Below are positions 5,254 through 6,493 of a stretch of 6,493 nucleotides of DNA, one piece after another. Origin of the DNA: Gammaproteobacteria bacterium (GTDB lineage Bacteria > Pseudomonadota > Gammaproteobacteria > UBA9214); NCBI GenBank assembly GCA_029881775.1, contig JAOULY010000115.1, positions 1-6,493 on the forward strand. The letters run 5' to 3'. A program made the position numbers and the translations under genes. Under the pieces are notes generated by a model. The model ran no database searches. It saw nothing but the letters and a program-made list of their open reading frames with translations, and was not told the origin of the DNA. Positions within the stretch are counted from its first letter, which is position 1. Each line of letters begins with the position of its first letter.

Positions 5254-6493
5254 ATGGCTAGCAATGACGGGCAGTGGCGGCCACTGGCCGACCGCATGCG
5301 GCCACGCACGCTGGCTGCCTTTATCGGGCAGTCCCACATTCTCGGTCCGGATAAATCACTGCGTCGCGCACTGGCGGAAGGCAAGTTGCATTCCATGGTG
5401 CTGTGGGGGCCACCCGGAACCGGCAAGACCACCCTGGCGCGCCTGCTGGCGGCAACCACACAGGCCGAGTTCATGACGTTGTCGGCGGTGCTGGCCGGCG
5501 TCAAGGATATTCGCAACGCGGTGGCGGCTGCACAGCAGATACGCGACATGGAAGGGCGGCAGACAGTGCTGTTTATCGACGAGGCACACCGCTTCAACAA
5601 GTCACAGCAGGATGCCTTTCTGCCCTACGTCGAGGACGGTACCGTCATTTTTATCGGTGCCACCACAGAGAACCCCTCGTTTGAACTGAACAGCGCGCTA
5701 CTGTCGCGTGCGCGCACCTATGTCCTCAAGCGGCTGGAGCCGGATGCGCTGCGGACAATCATTGACAGTGCACTGGCGGATAGCGAACACGGGCTCGGCC
5801 GGTTAAACCTGGACCTGCCCGGGGCGATGCGCGACCAGCTGGCGCAGGCGGCGGATGGTGATGCGCGGCGCGCCCTGAACCTGCTGGAGATTACCGCTGA
5901 CCTTGCCGAGGAACAGGCCGGCCGAACTGTCATCCCTGAATCCCTGCTTGCCGAGGTCATCAGTGGCGGCAGCCGTCGCTTCGACAAGGGCGGCGATGAT
6001 TTCTATGACCAGATCTCCGCCTTGCACAAGTCGGTGCGCGGCTCCAGTCCCGATGCGTCGCTTTACTGGCTGGTACGCATGCTGGATGGCGGTTGTGATC
6101 CCCTGTATATCGCGCGGCGCGTGGTGCGCATGGCGTCCGAGGATATCGGCAATGCCGACCCGCGCGCGCTCACCCTGTGCCTGAATGCCTGGGATGTGCA
6201 GGAACGCCTTGGCAGTCCGGAGGGCGAGCTGGCGCTGGCACAGGCGGTGTTGTATCTCGCCTGTGCGGCAAAGAGTAATGCCGTCTACAAGGCATTTAAT
6301 ACTGCCAAAAGTGAAATCGGCAAAACCGGTTCACTGGAAGTGCCGGTCCACCTGCGCAATGCACCGACCAAGCTGATGAAAGAACTCGGCTATGGCAAGG
6401 CCTACCGCTACGCGCATGATGAGCCGGAAGGCTATGCAGCCGGCGAGCAGTATTTTCCCGATGGCATGGGCAGCCCGGGTTATTACCAGCCGG
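5254..6493 (+). CDS. rarA: Replication-associated recombination protein A (AAA+ ATPase), 3' end cut by window
   Basis: The frame is open from ATG 5254 to the window edge: 413 codons and no stop. E. coli RarA (MgsA) is 447 residues, so about 30 are missing. RarA is a clamp-loader-like AAA+ ATPase acting at stalled replication forks, with SSB as a partner. Motifs are Walker A GPPGTGKT (52-59), Walker B VLFIDE (105-110) followed by AHRFNKSQQDAFLP, sensor 1 GATTENPSFELNSALLSRAR (135-154) ending in the arginine finger region (R152), and sensor 2 GDARRALN (202-209). The C-terminal part contains FYDQISALHKSVRGSSPDA, ASEDIGNADPRA and VPVHLRNAPTKLMKELGYG, the family's tetramerisation-domain hallmarks. 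It starts eight bases after the lolA stop without a strong Shine-Dalgarno and is probably the third gene of the ftsK operon. serS commonly follows and may lie just outside the window. Confidence 0.96.
   Translation, partial: MASNDGQWRPLADRMRPRTLAAFIGQSHILGPDKSLRRALAEGKLHSMVLWGPPGTGKTTLARLLAATTQAEFMTLSAVLAGVKDIRNAVAAAQQIRDMEGRQTVLFIDEAHRFNKSQQDAFLPYVEDGTVIFIGATTENPSFELNSALLSRARTYVLKRLEPDALRTIIDSALADSEHGLGRLNLDLPGAMRDQLAQAADGDARRALNLLEITADLAEEQAGRTVIPESLLAEVISGGSRRFDKGGDDFYDQISALHKSVRGSSPDASLYWLVRMLDGGCDPLYIARRVVRMASEDIGNADPRALTLCLNAWDVQERLGSPEGELALAQAVLYLACAAKSNAVYKAFNTAKSEIGKTGSLEVPVHLRNAPTKLMKELGYGKAYRYAHDEPEGYAAGEQYFPDGMGSPGYYQP

Noticed and set aside
1..6493. An undescribed multi-gene system
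   Set aside because: Every gene of substance belongs to a well-known housekeeping family in a conserved order. No phage, defence, toxin-antitoxin, transposon or biosynthetic signature was seen.

Overview
The window is a block of housekeeping genes from a gammaproteobacterium-like chromosome. It is GC-rich (roughly 60% by eye, not counted), every gene is dense and intact, and the gene order trxB / ald / ftsK-lolA-rarA is a variant of the conserved gammaproteobacterial trxB-(lrp)-ftsK-lolA-rarA-serS neighbourhood. FtsK is the compact ~770-residue form rather than the ~1,330-residue enteric form, which points away from the Enterobacteriaceae. I cannot name a genus.

Layout. Positions 1-42 may hold the first codons of a leftward gene downstream of trxB, possibly an N-acetyltransferase. 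A bulged inverted repeat lies just after the trxB stop. Positions 58-1026 (minus strand) carry trxB, thioredoxin reductase. Positions 1027-1190 form a divergent intergenic region with a TATAAT box, two phased ACCGGT palindromes and a tiny ORF that overlaps the next start codon by ATGA. Positions 1191-2246 (plus strand) carry ald, alanine dehydrogenase. A short gap (2247-2315) holds a plausible sigma-70 promoter and the Shine-Dalgarno site that fixes a TTG start for ftsK. Positions 2316-4628 carry ftsK, 4637-5245 lolA, and from 5254 to the window edge rarA, truncated by the edge about 30 codons short of the family's usual end.

How the genes work together. ftsK, lolA and rarA are packed tightly (8-nt gaps, no promoter or terminator seen between them) and are probably one transcript. 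The products cover chromosome segregation at the division septum (FtsK), lipoprotein transport across the periplasm (LolA) and replication-fork maintenance (RarA). TrxB (thiol redox) and Ald (alanine/pyruvate interconversion) are transcribed divergently from a shared region.

I found no mobile element, CRISPR array, rRNA or tRNA gene, and no convincing undescribed system. The points worth a second look are regulatory: the trxB-ald intergenic region, the absence of lrp beside ald, the short divergent Ald, and the hairpin after trxB.
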